Positions 1 through 5,932 of a stretch of 18,738 nucleotides of DNA are shown piece after piece; position 1 is the first letter of the stretch; each line of letters begins with the position of its first letter. The notes beneath the pieces were generated by a model. That model worked only from the letters and a program-made list of their open reading frames with translations, was not told where the DNA came from and did not search any database. The position numbers were made by a program, and so were the translations under genes. The DNA comes from an uncultured Lachnospiraceae bacterium (GTDB lineage: Bacteria; Bacillota; Clostridia; Lachnospirales; Lachnospiraceae), in the NCBI GenBank assembly GCA_910577955.1, contig CAJTNC010000036.1:1-18738 (forward strand), read 5' to 3'.

Positions 1-81
1 CATGCTTCGCAAACCTGCATAAATACTGAATGTGTGGAGTTTTGCTCATGGCTACATAAAAACAACTAAGGAGGTTTCAAA

Positions 82-1101
82 ATGAAGAAGAAGTTATGGG
101 CGGTATTGTTGACAGGGGCGATGGCTGCTGCTGCACTGACGGGCTGCGGCAAGGAGGCTGCGCCTGTGCCGGCGGAGACATCGGAGGAACAGACACAAGC
201 GGATGAAAGCGAGACCCCGGCTGTAGAAGATGATCAGACGGAAGCTTCGGGAGGCGGGTATGATTTTGTTTTTGTTTGCCCGATCGTAGGCATGGAATAC
301 TGGAATCTTTGTTCGGACGGAATTGAAAAGGCGGATGAAGAGCTGGGCACACATACCCAGATTATCGGTCCTACGGATTCCTCTACTTTTACAACGGAAA
401 TTGCCAACTATATGGAATCTGCTATCGCCACGCAGCCGGATGCCATTATGGCTTATTCCGGACTGGAAGTGATGGCTCCGCTGATCGAAAAGGCTAAAGA
501 ACAGGGGATTCCGTTTATCTCCATCGACAGCGATGCGCCGGATACTTCCAGAATCGCCTATATCGGGACAGATCCTTATAATGCGGGATACAAGACCGGT
601 GAAGCAATGGTTGAATTTACAGGCGGTACGGCAAAAGTTGCTATTCTGTGCAGTTCCCTCTCTTCCGAGAAGGAGATGAAAGAGGTGGATGCATTCAAAG
701 ACGCATTGAAAGGACACGACATCGAGATTCTGACAATGGAGGAGACGGATGCGGATCTCGCCACTGCCGTTGTCAAAATGGAAGCCCTTGTGTCCACTTA
801 TCCTGAAATGACTGCAGTGCTCGGCACCTCCGCTTATGATGTACAGGGGGCGGCAAAAGTAAAAAAAGAGAGAGGTTTGGATAATCTGGTGCTGATTGGT
901 TATGATGATTTGGATGAGACATTAAATTATATCAGAGAGGGTATCATCAATGGCGTTGTAGTACAGGATCCTTATAATATGGGATATCAGGGTGTATACC
1001 TTATGAATGAGTATGTGGAAAAGGGCAGTCTGGAAGAAGAAAATTATGATACGGGTACGATTCTGGTGACAAAAGAAAATGTAGATAACTATCGCGGCTG
1101 A
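82..1101 (+). CDS. Sugar ABC transporter substrate-binding lipoprotein (RbsB-like, type 1 periplasmic-binding fold)
   Basis: This is the extracellular, membrane-anchored receptor that delivers a sugar or sugar-like ligand to the permease encoded downstream. Residues 1-21 form a lipoprotein signal peptide with three lysines, a hydrophobic core and a lipobox LTGC, with the lipidated Cys at 22. A low-complexity Glu/Thr/Ala linker follows to about residue 58, then the Peripla_BP_4 domain to the end (339 aa, normal for the family). RbsB-like landmarks are the SIDSDAP segment in the N-lobe, GYDD (Asp275/276) and QDPYNMGYQ (295-303); the equivalent Asp and Gln contact the sugar in RbsB. The start is the ATG behind AAGGAGGT (68-75). 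It is the first gene of the operon visible here; only 81 bases lie upstream and no clear promoter is seen in them. The family is secure, but the ligand cannot be deduced. Confidence 0.93.
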   Translation: MKKKLWAVLLTGAMAAAALTGCGKEAAPVPAETSEEQTQADESETPAVEDDQTEASGGGYDFVFVCPIVGMEYWNLCSDGIEKADEELGTHTQIIGPTDSSTFTTEIANYMESAIATQPDAIMAYSGLEVMAPLIEKAKEQGIPFISIDSDAPDTSRIAYIGTDPYNAGYKTGEAMVEFTGGTAKVAILCSSLSSEKEMKEVDAFKDALKGHDIEILTMEETDADLATAVVKMEALVSTYPEMTAVLGTSAYDVQGAAKVKKERGLDNLVLIGYDDLDETLNYIREGIINGVVVQDPYNMGYQGVYLMNEYVEKGSLEEENYDTGTILVTKENVDNYRG

Positions 1102-1136
1102 TCACGGTCATCTGCATAGTTTGGGTAGATGAAAGT

Positions 1137-1174
1137 AAAGGGCTGCATACTGCGGGGAACCGGTGCAGCCCTTT
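1137..1174 (+). promoter_or_regulatory. Intercistronic hairpin between binding-protein and permease genes
   Basis: AAAGGGCTGCA (1137-1147) is the perfect complement of TGCAGCCCTTT (1164-1174). This gives an 11-bp stem with a 16-nt loop, which can pair further inside (GG/CC). No T-run follows, so it is not a classical terminator. Hairpins in this position in ABC operons commonly protect the upstream message or cut read-through, so that binding protein is made in excess over permease. That role is inferred here; the stem itself is seen. Confidence 0.7.
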
Positions 1175-1191
1175 CTGAAAGGAGCAGGAAA

Positions 1192-2148
1192 ATGAATGCG
1201 ATAAAAAAGATGATGAAAGTCAGGGAAATCGGGGTGCTCATTCCCCTTCTCCTGTTGTGGCTGGTTACCTACTTTGTAAATCATGCGTTTTTCAGCGCAA
1301 CCAGCATGATCGCGCTGTTTCGCTCGATCTCTGTGTCCGCGCTGGGGGCGATAGGCGCTTCTTTTGTTTTTTGCTGCGGCATGATGGATGTGTCGGGCGG
1401 TTCTATTTACGGACTGGCGGGCATGATGACGGCCATAGCGATGAAGGAATGGGGGATGCCGGTATGGCTTGCGATTTTAGTCGGCTTGCTCGTGGGCATT
1501 GTCTTTGGGATCATCAACAGTCTGATCATCAACGGATTGGATATACCGGCGTTCATTGCGACGCTCGGATCCCAGTATATAGCAAGGGGCATTGTGAATG
1601 TCGTGTCGGAAGGGCGGTCCTATACGGGATTTCCGGACAGCTTTAACAGAATCGGCGAAGTCGGTCCCTTTGGCATCCCGTGGAGTGTTTATATCAGCCT
1701 GATCGTGGCGGTAGCTGCGGCGTGGATGTTGAAATATTCCGTATTCGGACGTAAGCTGATGGCGGTCGGAGGCAACGCGGAGACAGCCCGTGTCTGCGGT
1801 ATCAATATCAAAAATGTCAGAAGTATGGCATTTGTGATGAATGCGGTCCTCTGCGCGCTGGCGGGCATTTTATCTTCGGCGAGACTGCAGACTGCTCAGG
1901 CGGCAGCAGGTACAGGTTGGGAGATGACGGTCATTGCGGCGGCGATCATCGGCGGCGTCAGTATGTACGGCGGTTCCGCCACGATCATCGGCGCATTGTT
2001 GGGAGTGGGAATCATGGAAACGCTGACCGTATCTATGACGATGATCAGAGTAAATGCCTACTGGCAAAGGGTCGTGATCGGCGTTGTCATTGTTTTGGCT
2101 GTGGGAATGGATACTTACAAGAGGAAACATCTGTCCGGAGGAAAGTGA
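1192..2148 (+). CDS. Sugar ABC transporter permease (RbsC-like, BPD_transp_2 family)
   Basis: This is the membrane channel subunit of the CUT2-type importer, probably working as a homodimer because no second permease is encoded nearby. The 318 residues contain about nine or ten hydrophobic segments, roughly at 13-29, 43-63, 67-85, 91-113, 119-135, 162-180, 211-229, 244-260, 263-283 and 291-307. The cytoplasmic loop GGNAETARVCGI (193-204) matches the RbsC GGN-ARLSGI coupling motif, and AGTGWE followed by GGVSMYGGSATIIGALLG is also typical of the family. The frame stays open back to 1129, but the ATG at 1192 is preferred. It sits 7 nt after AAAGGAG (1178-1184), begins just ahead of the first membrane segment, and leaves the upstream hairpin untranslated. 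The stop is separated from the ATPase start by one base, so translational coupling is likely. Confidence 0.92.
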   Translation: MNAIKKMMKVREIGVLIPLLLLWLVTYFVNHAFFSATSMIALFRSISVSALGAIGASFVFCCGMMDVSGGSIYGLAGMMTAIAMKEWGMPVWLAILVGLLVGIVFGIINSLIINGLDIPAFIATLGSQYIARGIVNVVSEGRSYTGFPDSFNRIGEVGPFGIPWSVYISLIVAVAAAWMLKYSVFGRKLMAVGGNAETARVCGINIKNVRSMAFVMNAVLCALAGILSSARLQTAQAAAGTGWEMTVIAAAIIGGVSMYGGSATIIGALLGVGIMETLTVSMTMIRVNAYWQRVVIGVVIVLAVGMDTYKRKHLSGGK

Positions 2149-2149
2149 T

Positions 2150-3682
2150 ATGGCAAAAAAGATATTATTGGAGATGAAACATATTACAAAACGCTTTCAG
2201 GGAGTTACCGCTCTTGACAATGTTACTTTTAATGCCTATGAGGGGGAAATACTTGCGCTGTGCGGAGAAAACGGCGCCGGAAAGAGCACCTTGATGAAGA
2301 TTCTCAGCGGTTCTTACCCTGAGAACAGTTATGAAGGTGAGATTTATATCAACGGAGAAAGATGTCATTTTATGGATCCGGCACAGTCTGAAAAGATGGG
2401 GATCGGCATGATCTATCAGGAGATCAGCATGCATCTGGATATGACCGTGGCAGAAAACCTTTTTATCGGCCGCTGGCCTATGAAGGGCAGGCAGGTGGAC
2501 TGGAAAAAAATGAATGCGGAGGCAAAAAAATATCTGGATCTGGTCGGTCTGGATGTGAAACCGGATGATATTCTGCGGCGGTTGGGGGCCAGTAAACAAC
2601 AGTTGGTTTCCATTGCCAGAGCCTTGAGCAAAGATTTGAAGATCCTGGTCCTTGACGAACCTACATCGCCGCTCACCCAAAAGGAATCCAAAATCCTGTT
2701 TCAGATTCTGGAATCCCTGAAAGAAAGAGGGATTGCCTGTATCCTGATCACACACAAGATGGACGAGGTGTTTCAGAACGCAGACAGAGTGACGGTTCTG
2801 CGTGACGGGAAGAGCGTGGCTTCCTATTTGCTGGAGGAAACCAACGAAAGGCGGATCGTTGCGGATATGGTGGGACGCGAGATCACCAATTTCTATCCGA
2901 AAGAGGAAGTGCCGATCGGTGAACCGATCATGGAAGTAAAAGATTTTTCCGTGCCGCATCCGTCCATTCCGAACAGAAAGATTATAGACAATGTATCCTT
3001 TGTACTGCATAAAGGGGAGATATTGGGCATCGCAGGGCTTGTGGGAGCGGGCAGAAGCGAACTGGTAAATTCAATTTTCGGAAAAGACCCGAAGATTTCC
3101 GGAAAAGTGATCATCGATGGCAAAGAAGTGCGGATAAAATCGCCCTCCGATGCCATGAAGCACGGTATTGCACTGCTGACGGAAGAACGCAAAAAAGACG
3201 GAATCATAGAAGGCATGACGATCAGAGAAAATATAACGCTTCCATTATTAAAGACAGTGTCGGGGAAGGGGGTTTTGAATTTCAGAAAAGAAAGGGAGTT
3301 GTCCGGAAAGTATTTTGAGAGTCTGAACGTAAAAGCCCCGGGAACAGATACCCTTTTAAGCCAGTTATCCGGCGGAAATCAACAGAAAGTCGTTCTGGGG
3401 AAGTGGATTGCGAGAGAACCCGGAATCTTGATTCTGGATGAGCCGACAAGAGGAATTGATGTGGGTGCAAAATATGAAATCTATAAGATCATAGTGGATC
3501 TGGCAAAACAGGGAAAAGGCATTATTATGATCTCTTCCGAATTGCCGGAACTTTTGTCTATGGCAGACCGGATCATGGTGATTTCAGATCAGAAGATCAG
3601 AGGAACTTTAAATGCAAGGGAAGCCACACAGCAAAAGATAATGGAGTTGTCCGCATTATCGGAGAACAGTATAGCACAGTAA
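2150..3682 (+). CDS. Sugar ABC transporter ATP-binding protein, two fused nucleotide-binding domains (RbsA-like)
   Basis: This cytoplasmic ATPase powers the importer. At 510 aa it has the normal two-domain RbsA/MglA length. Domain 1 has Walker A GENGAGKST (39-47), Q-loop Gln90, a degenerate signature LGASKQQ (145-151), Walker B ending in LDEPTSPLT (168-176) and H-loop His202. Domain 2 has a degenerate P-loop GLVGAGRSE (296-304) without the catalytic Lys, a full signature LSGGNQQ (406-412), Walker B ILILDEP (426-432), and ISSELPE in place of an H-loop His. This division of one catalytic and one degenerate site is the family norm. The start is the ATG at 2150, 8 nt after GGAGG (2137-2141) and one base after the permease stop. 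The open frame back to 2084 lies inside the permease gene and is not used. Confidence 0.94.
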   Translation: MAKKILLEMKHITKRFQGVTALDNVTFNAYEGEILALCGENGAGKSTLMKILSGSYPENSYEGEIYINGERCHFMDPAQSEKMGIGMIYQEISMHLDMTVAENLFIGRWPMKGRQVDWKKMNAEAKKYLDLVGLDVKPDDILRRLGASKQQLVSIARALSKDLKILVLDEPTSPLTQKESKILFQILESLKERGIACILITHKMDEVFQNADRVTVLRDGKSVASYLLEETNERRIVADMVGREITNFYPKEEVPIGEPIMEVKDFSVPHPSIPNRKIIDNVSFVLHKGEILGIAGLVGAGRSELVNSIFGKDPKISGKVIIDGKEVRIKSPSDAMKHGIALLTEERKKDGIIEGMTIRENITLPLLKTVSGKGVLNFRKERELSGKYFESLNVKAPGTDTLLSQLSGGNQQKVVLGKWIAREPGILILDEPTRGIDVGAKYEIYKIIVDLAKQGKGIIMISSELPELLSMADRIMVISDQKIRGTLNAREATQQKIMELSALSENSIAQ

Positions 3683-3698
3683 GGGTAGGAGGCAAAGA

Positions 3699-4544
3699 AT
3701 GAAGCAGACAATCTCAGTAAAAATGGACCACGAGGTTTTGGTTTACATGAACGGAATTTCCTATTCGTGCAAACGGCACTGGTTTAATCATACCATGCAG
3801 GATTTGAAAATGGACATCATTGCTCCCAAAATGCGGGAAGGACATAAACCCTGTCCGGCAATCCTCTGGATATGCGGAGGGGCATACCGGGTGGTGGATC
3901 GCTCTATATGGATGCCGGAGATGACTTATCTGGCAAGGAGAGGATATGTGGTGGCAAGTTTGGAATACCGCACAAGCAATGAAGTGCAGTTTCCCGAGCC
4001 GTTAATTGATGTAAAGGCGGCGATCCGCTATCTGAAGGCTCACGCGGAAACTTTTGCCATCGATCCGGACAGGATCTGCGTGATGGGGGAATCGGCGGGC
4101 GGCACACTGGCTTCTCTGGCGGGACTCACAGCGGACAAAAAAGAATTTGAGAGCGGGGACAATCTTCAGGTGGACAGTTCCGTAAAAGCGGTGGTGGATT
4201 TTTACGGTTTGGTAGATTTCTCCATCGATGCGCTGAATGTAAGCGAAGGAATTCCCACTTGGACAATACAGGAATTTTTGGGGGAAAATTATTCAAAGGA
4301 AACGGCGAAGAAAGCGAGTGCCGTCAGCTATGTGAGTGAAAGCGCGCCTCCGTTTTTGATCCTGCACGGTACAAAAGATAAGGTGGTTCCGATCCGTCAG
4401 AGCGAGATGCTGGAAGAGGCGCTGAAAATACATAATGTCTATCACGAAGTTTATTTTCTGGAGGGCGCCGAGCACGGAACCGATGAGTTCTATCAGGAGG
4501 AGGTGCTGCAGAAGGTGGCGGCATTTTTGGAGAGGGTAGTTTGA
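3699..4544 (+). CDS. Alpha/beta hydrolase, probable carbohydrate or carboxyl esterase
   Basis: This 281-residue alpha/beta hydrolase has no signal peptide or membrane segment, so it probably acts in the cytoplasm on an imported substrate. The catalytic triad is visible: nucleophile Ser132 in GESAGG (130-135), acid Asp227 in LHGTKDKVVP and His259 in GAEHG. The oxyanion region reads WICGGAYR (57-64), where HSL-type esterases usually have HGGG, so Cys replaces His before the GG pair. The layout resembles acetyl-xylan or feruloyl esterase-like proteins of the BD-FAE/lipase-3 group. It starts 16 nt after the ATPase stop behind AGGAGG (3687-3692), so it is probably the last gene of the transport operon. 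I infer that it removes an acyl group from the transported sugar. The substrate is unknown, and an amidase or peptidase activity is not excluded. Confidence 0.85.
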   Translation: MKQTISVKMDHEVLVYMNGISYSCKRHWFNHTMQDLKMDIIAPKMREGHKPCPAILWICGGAYRVVDRSIWMPEMTYLARRGYVVASLEYRTSNEVQFPEPLIDVKAAIRYLKAHAETFAIDPDRICVMGESAGGTLASLAGLTADKKEFESGDNLQVDSSVKAVVDFYGLVDFSIDALNVSEGIPTWTIQEFLGENYSKETAKKASAVSYVSESAPPFLILHGTKDKVVPIRQSEMLEEALKIHNVYHEVYFLEGAEHGTDEFYQEEVLQKVAAFLERVV

Positions 4545-4545
4545 A

Positions 4546-4578
4546 TCTCACCCGTTTGGATTCTGCCGGACAGTGAGA
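4546..4578 (+). terminator. Weak terminator-like hairpin after the esterase gene
   Basis: TCTCAC (4546-4551) pairs with GTGAGA (4573-4578). CCG (4552-4554) can pair with CGG (4567-4569), leaving ACA bulged. The following bases (AGAATAATTTTG) have no proper T-run, so termination would be weak. The structure competes with the longer dyad 4566-4614. Confidence 0.35.
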
Positions 4579-4614
4579 AGAATAATTTTGTCAATTCCCC
4601 TTGACACTGTCCGG
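4566..4614. repeat. 10-bp perfect inverted repeat spanning the rplJ -35 region
   Basis: CCGGACAGTG (4566-4575) and CACTGTCCGG (4605-4614) are exact reverse complements, 29 nt apart. The right arm overlaps the last two bases of the TTGACA -35 hexamer and the start of the spacer. It could be a protein-binding dyad or part of an esterase mRNA 3' structure. No regulator can be named. Confidence 0.6.
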
Positions 4615-4629
4615 TACATATGCTATTTT
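4601..4629 (+). promoter_or_regulatory. Promoter for rplJ-rplL
   Basis: A consensus -35 TTGACA (4601-4606) is followed by a 17-nt spacer and -10 TATTTT (4624-4629). TGC directly before the -10 forms a TGn extended element. Transcription would start near 4636, exactly where the L10 leader structure begins. Confidence 0.8.
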
Positions 4630-4635
4630 ATAAAA

Positions 4636-4753
4636 GGTCGTTACGACCATGCCGAAGACAGCAGGCGCCGGAGAACCGGCGTAAGGACATCCGCCTGCCG
4701 AGGAAAAGTATGAGTGAGAAACTTTTGCCTTCCTGTCTTTGGAAGGTTTTTTT
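4636..4753 (+). ncRNA. Ribosomal protein L10 leader (autoregulatory mRNA leader with attenuator)
   Basis: The segment GCCGAAGACAGCAGG (4651-4665) together with CCTGCCGAGG (4694-4703) is the hallmark of the bacterial L10 leader, the site bound by the L10(L12)4 complex. Visible stems are GGTCG/CGACC (4636-4640 with 4644-4648), GCAGGCG/CGCCTGC (4661-4667 with 4692-4698), and an inner CGCCGG/CCGGCG hairpin with an AGAA loop (4666-4681). The asymmetric GAAGA / CGAGGA bases beside the main stem fit the family's kink-turn. The leader is followed by a terminator and then by rplJ. In Bacillus subtilis this RNA controls rplJL by transcription attenuation, and the same logic is inferred here. Confidence 0.88.
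4728..4753 (+). terminator. Attenuator terminator in the rplJ leader
   Basis: CCTTCC (4728-4733) pairs with GGAAGG (4741-4746), with a 7-nt loop and a run of seven T (4747-4753). The left arm can instead pair upstream: ACTTTTGCCTTC (4721-4732) with GAGGAAAAGT (4700-4709), leaving one G bulged. That pairing would act as an antiterminator and would use bases of the L10-binding element. Confidence 0.82.
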
Positions 4754-4772
4754 CTTCCTGTCATGCAGGAAG
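4754..4772 (+). promoter_or_regulatory. Second hairpin downstream of the rplJ attenuator
   Basis: CTTCCTG (4754-4760) pairs with CAGGAAG (4766-4772) around a 5-nt loop, directly after the attenuator T-run and 18 nt before the rplJ ribosome binding site. It carries a second CTTCC that could compete for the GGAAGG arm of the terminator. Its function is not known. Confidence 0.45.
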
Positions 4773-4804
4773 CTTCGGTATAAAATCTAAAAGGAGGTAA
4801 AGAA

Positions 4805-5305
4805 ATGGCAAAGGTTGAACTGAAAAAGCCTATCGTGGATGAGATTTCTGCAGCGATCAAAGATGCGCAGACAGTTGTGCTTGTGGATTACCGCGGACTT
4901 ACGGTAGAACAGGATACCGCGCTCAGAAGACAGCTTCGTGAAGCGGGAGTAGGCTACAAAGTTTACAAGAACACATTCATGAACTTTGCGTTCAAAGGAA
5001 CAGACTGCGAAGGACTGACAGATCTGTTGGAAGGCCCCAGCGCAATGGCGACCTGTGATACGGATGCGACAGCGGCAGCGAGGGTTCTGTGCAAATTTGC
5101 GAAGACAGCGCCCAAACTTGAGATCAAGGGCGGCGTAGTGGAAGGCAAAGTGTACGATGCAAAAGGGATCGAGCAGATTTCCAATATTCCTTCCAGAGAG
5201 GAACTGCTTGGAAGATTGCTTGGCAGCATGCAGTCACCGGTTACGAATTTTGCCCGCGTGCTGAAACAGATCGCGGAAAAAGACGGCGAAGCGGCAGAGG
5301 CATAA
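4805..5305 (+). CDS. rplJ: 50S ribosomal protein L10
   Basis: L10 forms the base of the ribosomal stalk on 23S rRNA and holds the L7/L12 dimers that recruit GTPase factors. At 166 residues it has the normal length. The N-terminal RNA-binding domain contains the family segments VVLVDYRGLTV (about 25-35) and YKVYKNTFMNFAF (about 52-64), and the C-terminal helix for L12 binding ends the chain. The start is the ATG 6 nt after AAGGAGGT (4791-4798). It is the first gene behind the L10 leader and is followed by rplL after 50 nt, so the two are cotranscribed. The L10-L12 complex made from these genes is the expected repressor of this leader. The identification is secure. Confidence 0.97.
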   Translation: MAKVELKKPIVDEISAAIKDAQTVVLVDYRGLTVEQDTALRRQLREAGVGYKVYKNTFMNFAFKGTDCEGLTDLLEGPSAMATCDTDATAAARVLCKFAKTAPKLEIKGGVVEGKVYDAKGIEQISNIPSREELLGRLLGSMQSPVTNFARVLKQIAEKDGEAAEA

Positions 5306-5355
5306 ATTGAAACGAAAATATGAAACAATGATAAATTAAAATGGAGGAAAGAATC

Positions 5356-5730
5356 ATGGCTAAATTATCCACACAGGAATTTATTGATGCTATCAAAGAG
5401 TTATCCGTAATGGAATTAAACGATCTTGTAAAAGCTTGCGAAGAGGAATTCGGCGTATCTGCGGCAGCAGGCGTAGTTGTTGCGGCAGCAGCAGGCCCTG
5501 CAGAGGCAGCAGAAGAGAAGACTGAGTTCGACGTTGAGCTGACAGAGGTTGGCGCAGAGAAGATCAAAGTAATCAAAGTTGTTCGTGAGGCAACCGGTCT
5601 TGGTCTGAAGGAAGCAAAAGAAGCAGTTGAGTCCGCTCCGAAGGTACTGAAAGAAGCAGTGACGAAGGAAGAGGCGGAAGAGCTGAAGAAGAAACTGGAA
5701 GAAGTAGGCGCAAAGGTTACTCTGAAATAA
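5356..5730 (+). CDS. rplL: 50S ribosomal protein L7/L12
   Basis: L7/L12 is the multi-copy stalk protein that stimulates GTP hydrolysis by EF-Tu and EF-G. The 124-residue chain has an N-terminal dimerisation domain (about 1-33), an Ala/Gly-rich hinge (about 36-52) and the conserved C-terminal domain with EKIKVIKVVREATGLGLKEA (68-87), the factor-binding face. The open frame begins at an ATG at 5341, but the start is placed at 5356. The protein then begins MAKLSTQEF as in the family, and GGAGGAAA (5343-5350) serves as its ribosome binding site. The upstream ATG therefore lies directly next to the Shine-Dalgarno sequence. A strong hairpin follows the stop. Confidence 0.97.
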   Translation: MAKLSTQEFIDAIKELSVMELNDLVKACEEEFGVSAAAGVVVAAAAGPAEAAEEKTEFDVELTEVGAEKIKVIKVVREATGLGLKEAKEAVESAPKVLKEAVTKEEAEELKKKLEEVGAKVTLK

Positions 5731-5751
5731 TCTGTTTCTGCGAAAGATACA

Positions 5752-5791
5752 GCCACTCACCCGGGAAAGGGTGGGTGGCATTCTGATTTTT
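5752..5791 (+). terminator. Hairpin between rplL and rpoB, probable partial terminator
   Basis: GCCACTCACCC (5752-5762) pairs with GGGTGGGTGGC (5769-5779): eleven pairs with one T-G wobble and a GGGAAA loop. A run of five T (5787-5791) comes only after a 7-nt gap, so termination is probably incomplete. It could reduce transcription of rpoBC relative to L12, which is needed in several copies per ribosome, or be a processing site. Confidence 0.65.
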
Positions 5792-5814
5792 ATGAAAATT
5801 TCTCAAAATTTTTC

Positions 5815-5844
5815 TTGACGGGTAAAAATAGCTTGTAGTATACT
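5815..5844 (+). promoter_or_regulatory. Promoter for rpoB-rpoC
   Basis: TTGACG (5815-5820) and TATACT (5839-5844) are separated by 18 nt, and a T-rich tract lies immediately upstream. An alternative -10 (GATAAT, 5846-5851) lies just downstream but is too far from the -35. Transcription should start near 5851, giving a leader of about 82 nt. The promoter closely resembles that of rpsL. Confidence 0.72.
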
Positions 5845-5873
5845 GGATAATGCACTATTGTCGAGTGGTATGC

Positions 5874-5905
5874 TTTTTCGTGCCCAAAACACCGAAAAAT
5901 AGGCA
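5874..5905 (+). promoter_or_regulatory. Hairpin in the rpoB 5' leader
   Basis: TTTTTCG (5874-5880) pairs with CGAAAAA (5893-5899). The helix extends inward by TG/CA with one bulged C and outward by TGC (5871-5873) with GCA (5903-5905) across an internal loop. No T-run follows, so it is not a terminator. It lies about 15 nt before the rpoB ribosome binding site. I do not recognise it as a known motif. Confidence 0.45.
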
Positions 5906-5932
5906 ATAAAATAGAGAACGGGGTGAGTGTTG

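Noticed and set aside
49..56. TGGCTACA at the left edge resembling the TGGCTAC repeat near 18522
   Set aside because: A 7-8 base match in 18.7 kb is expected by chance, and nothing else links the two sites.
1129..1191. N-terminal extension of the permease from ATG 1129
   Set aside because: It would translate through the intercistronic hairpin and has no ribosome binding site; ATG 1192 has AAAGGAG at good spacing.
2165..3010. 281-residue minus-strand frame opposite the ABC ATPase gene
   Set aside because: Shadow of the ATPase coding frame; no initiation signal or domain.
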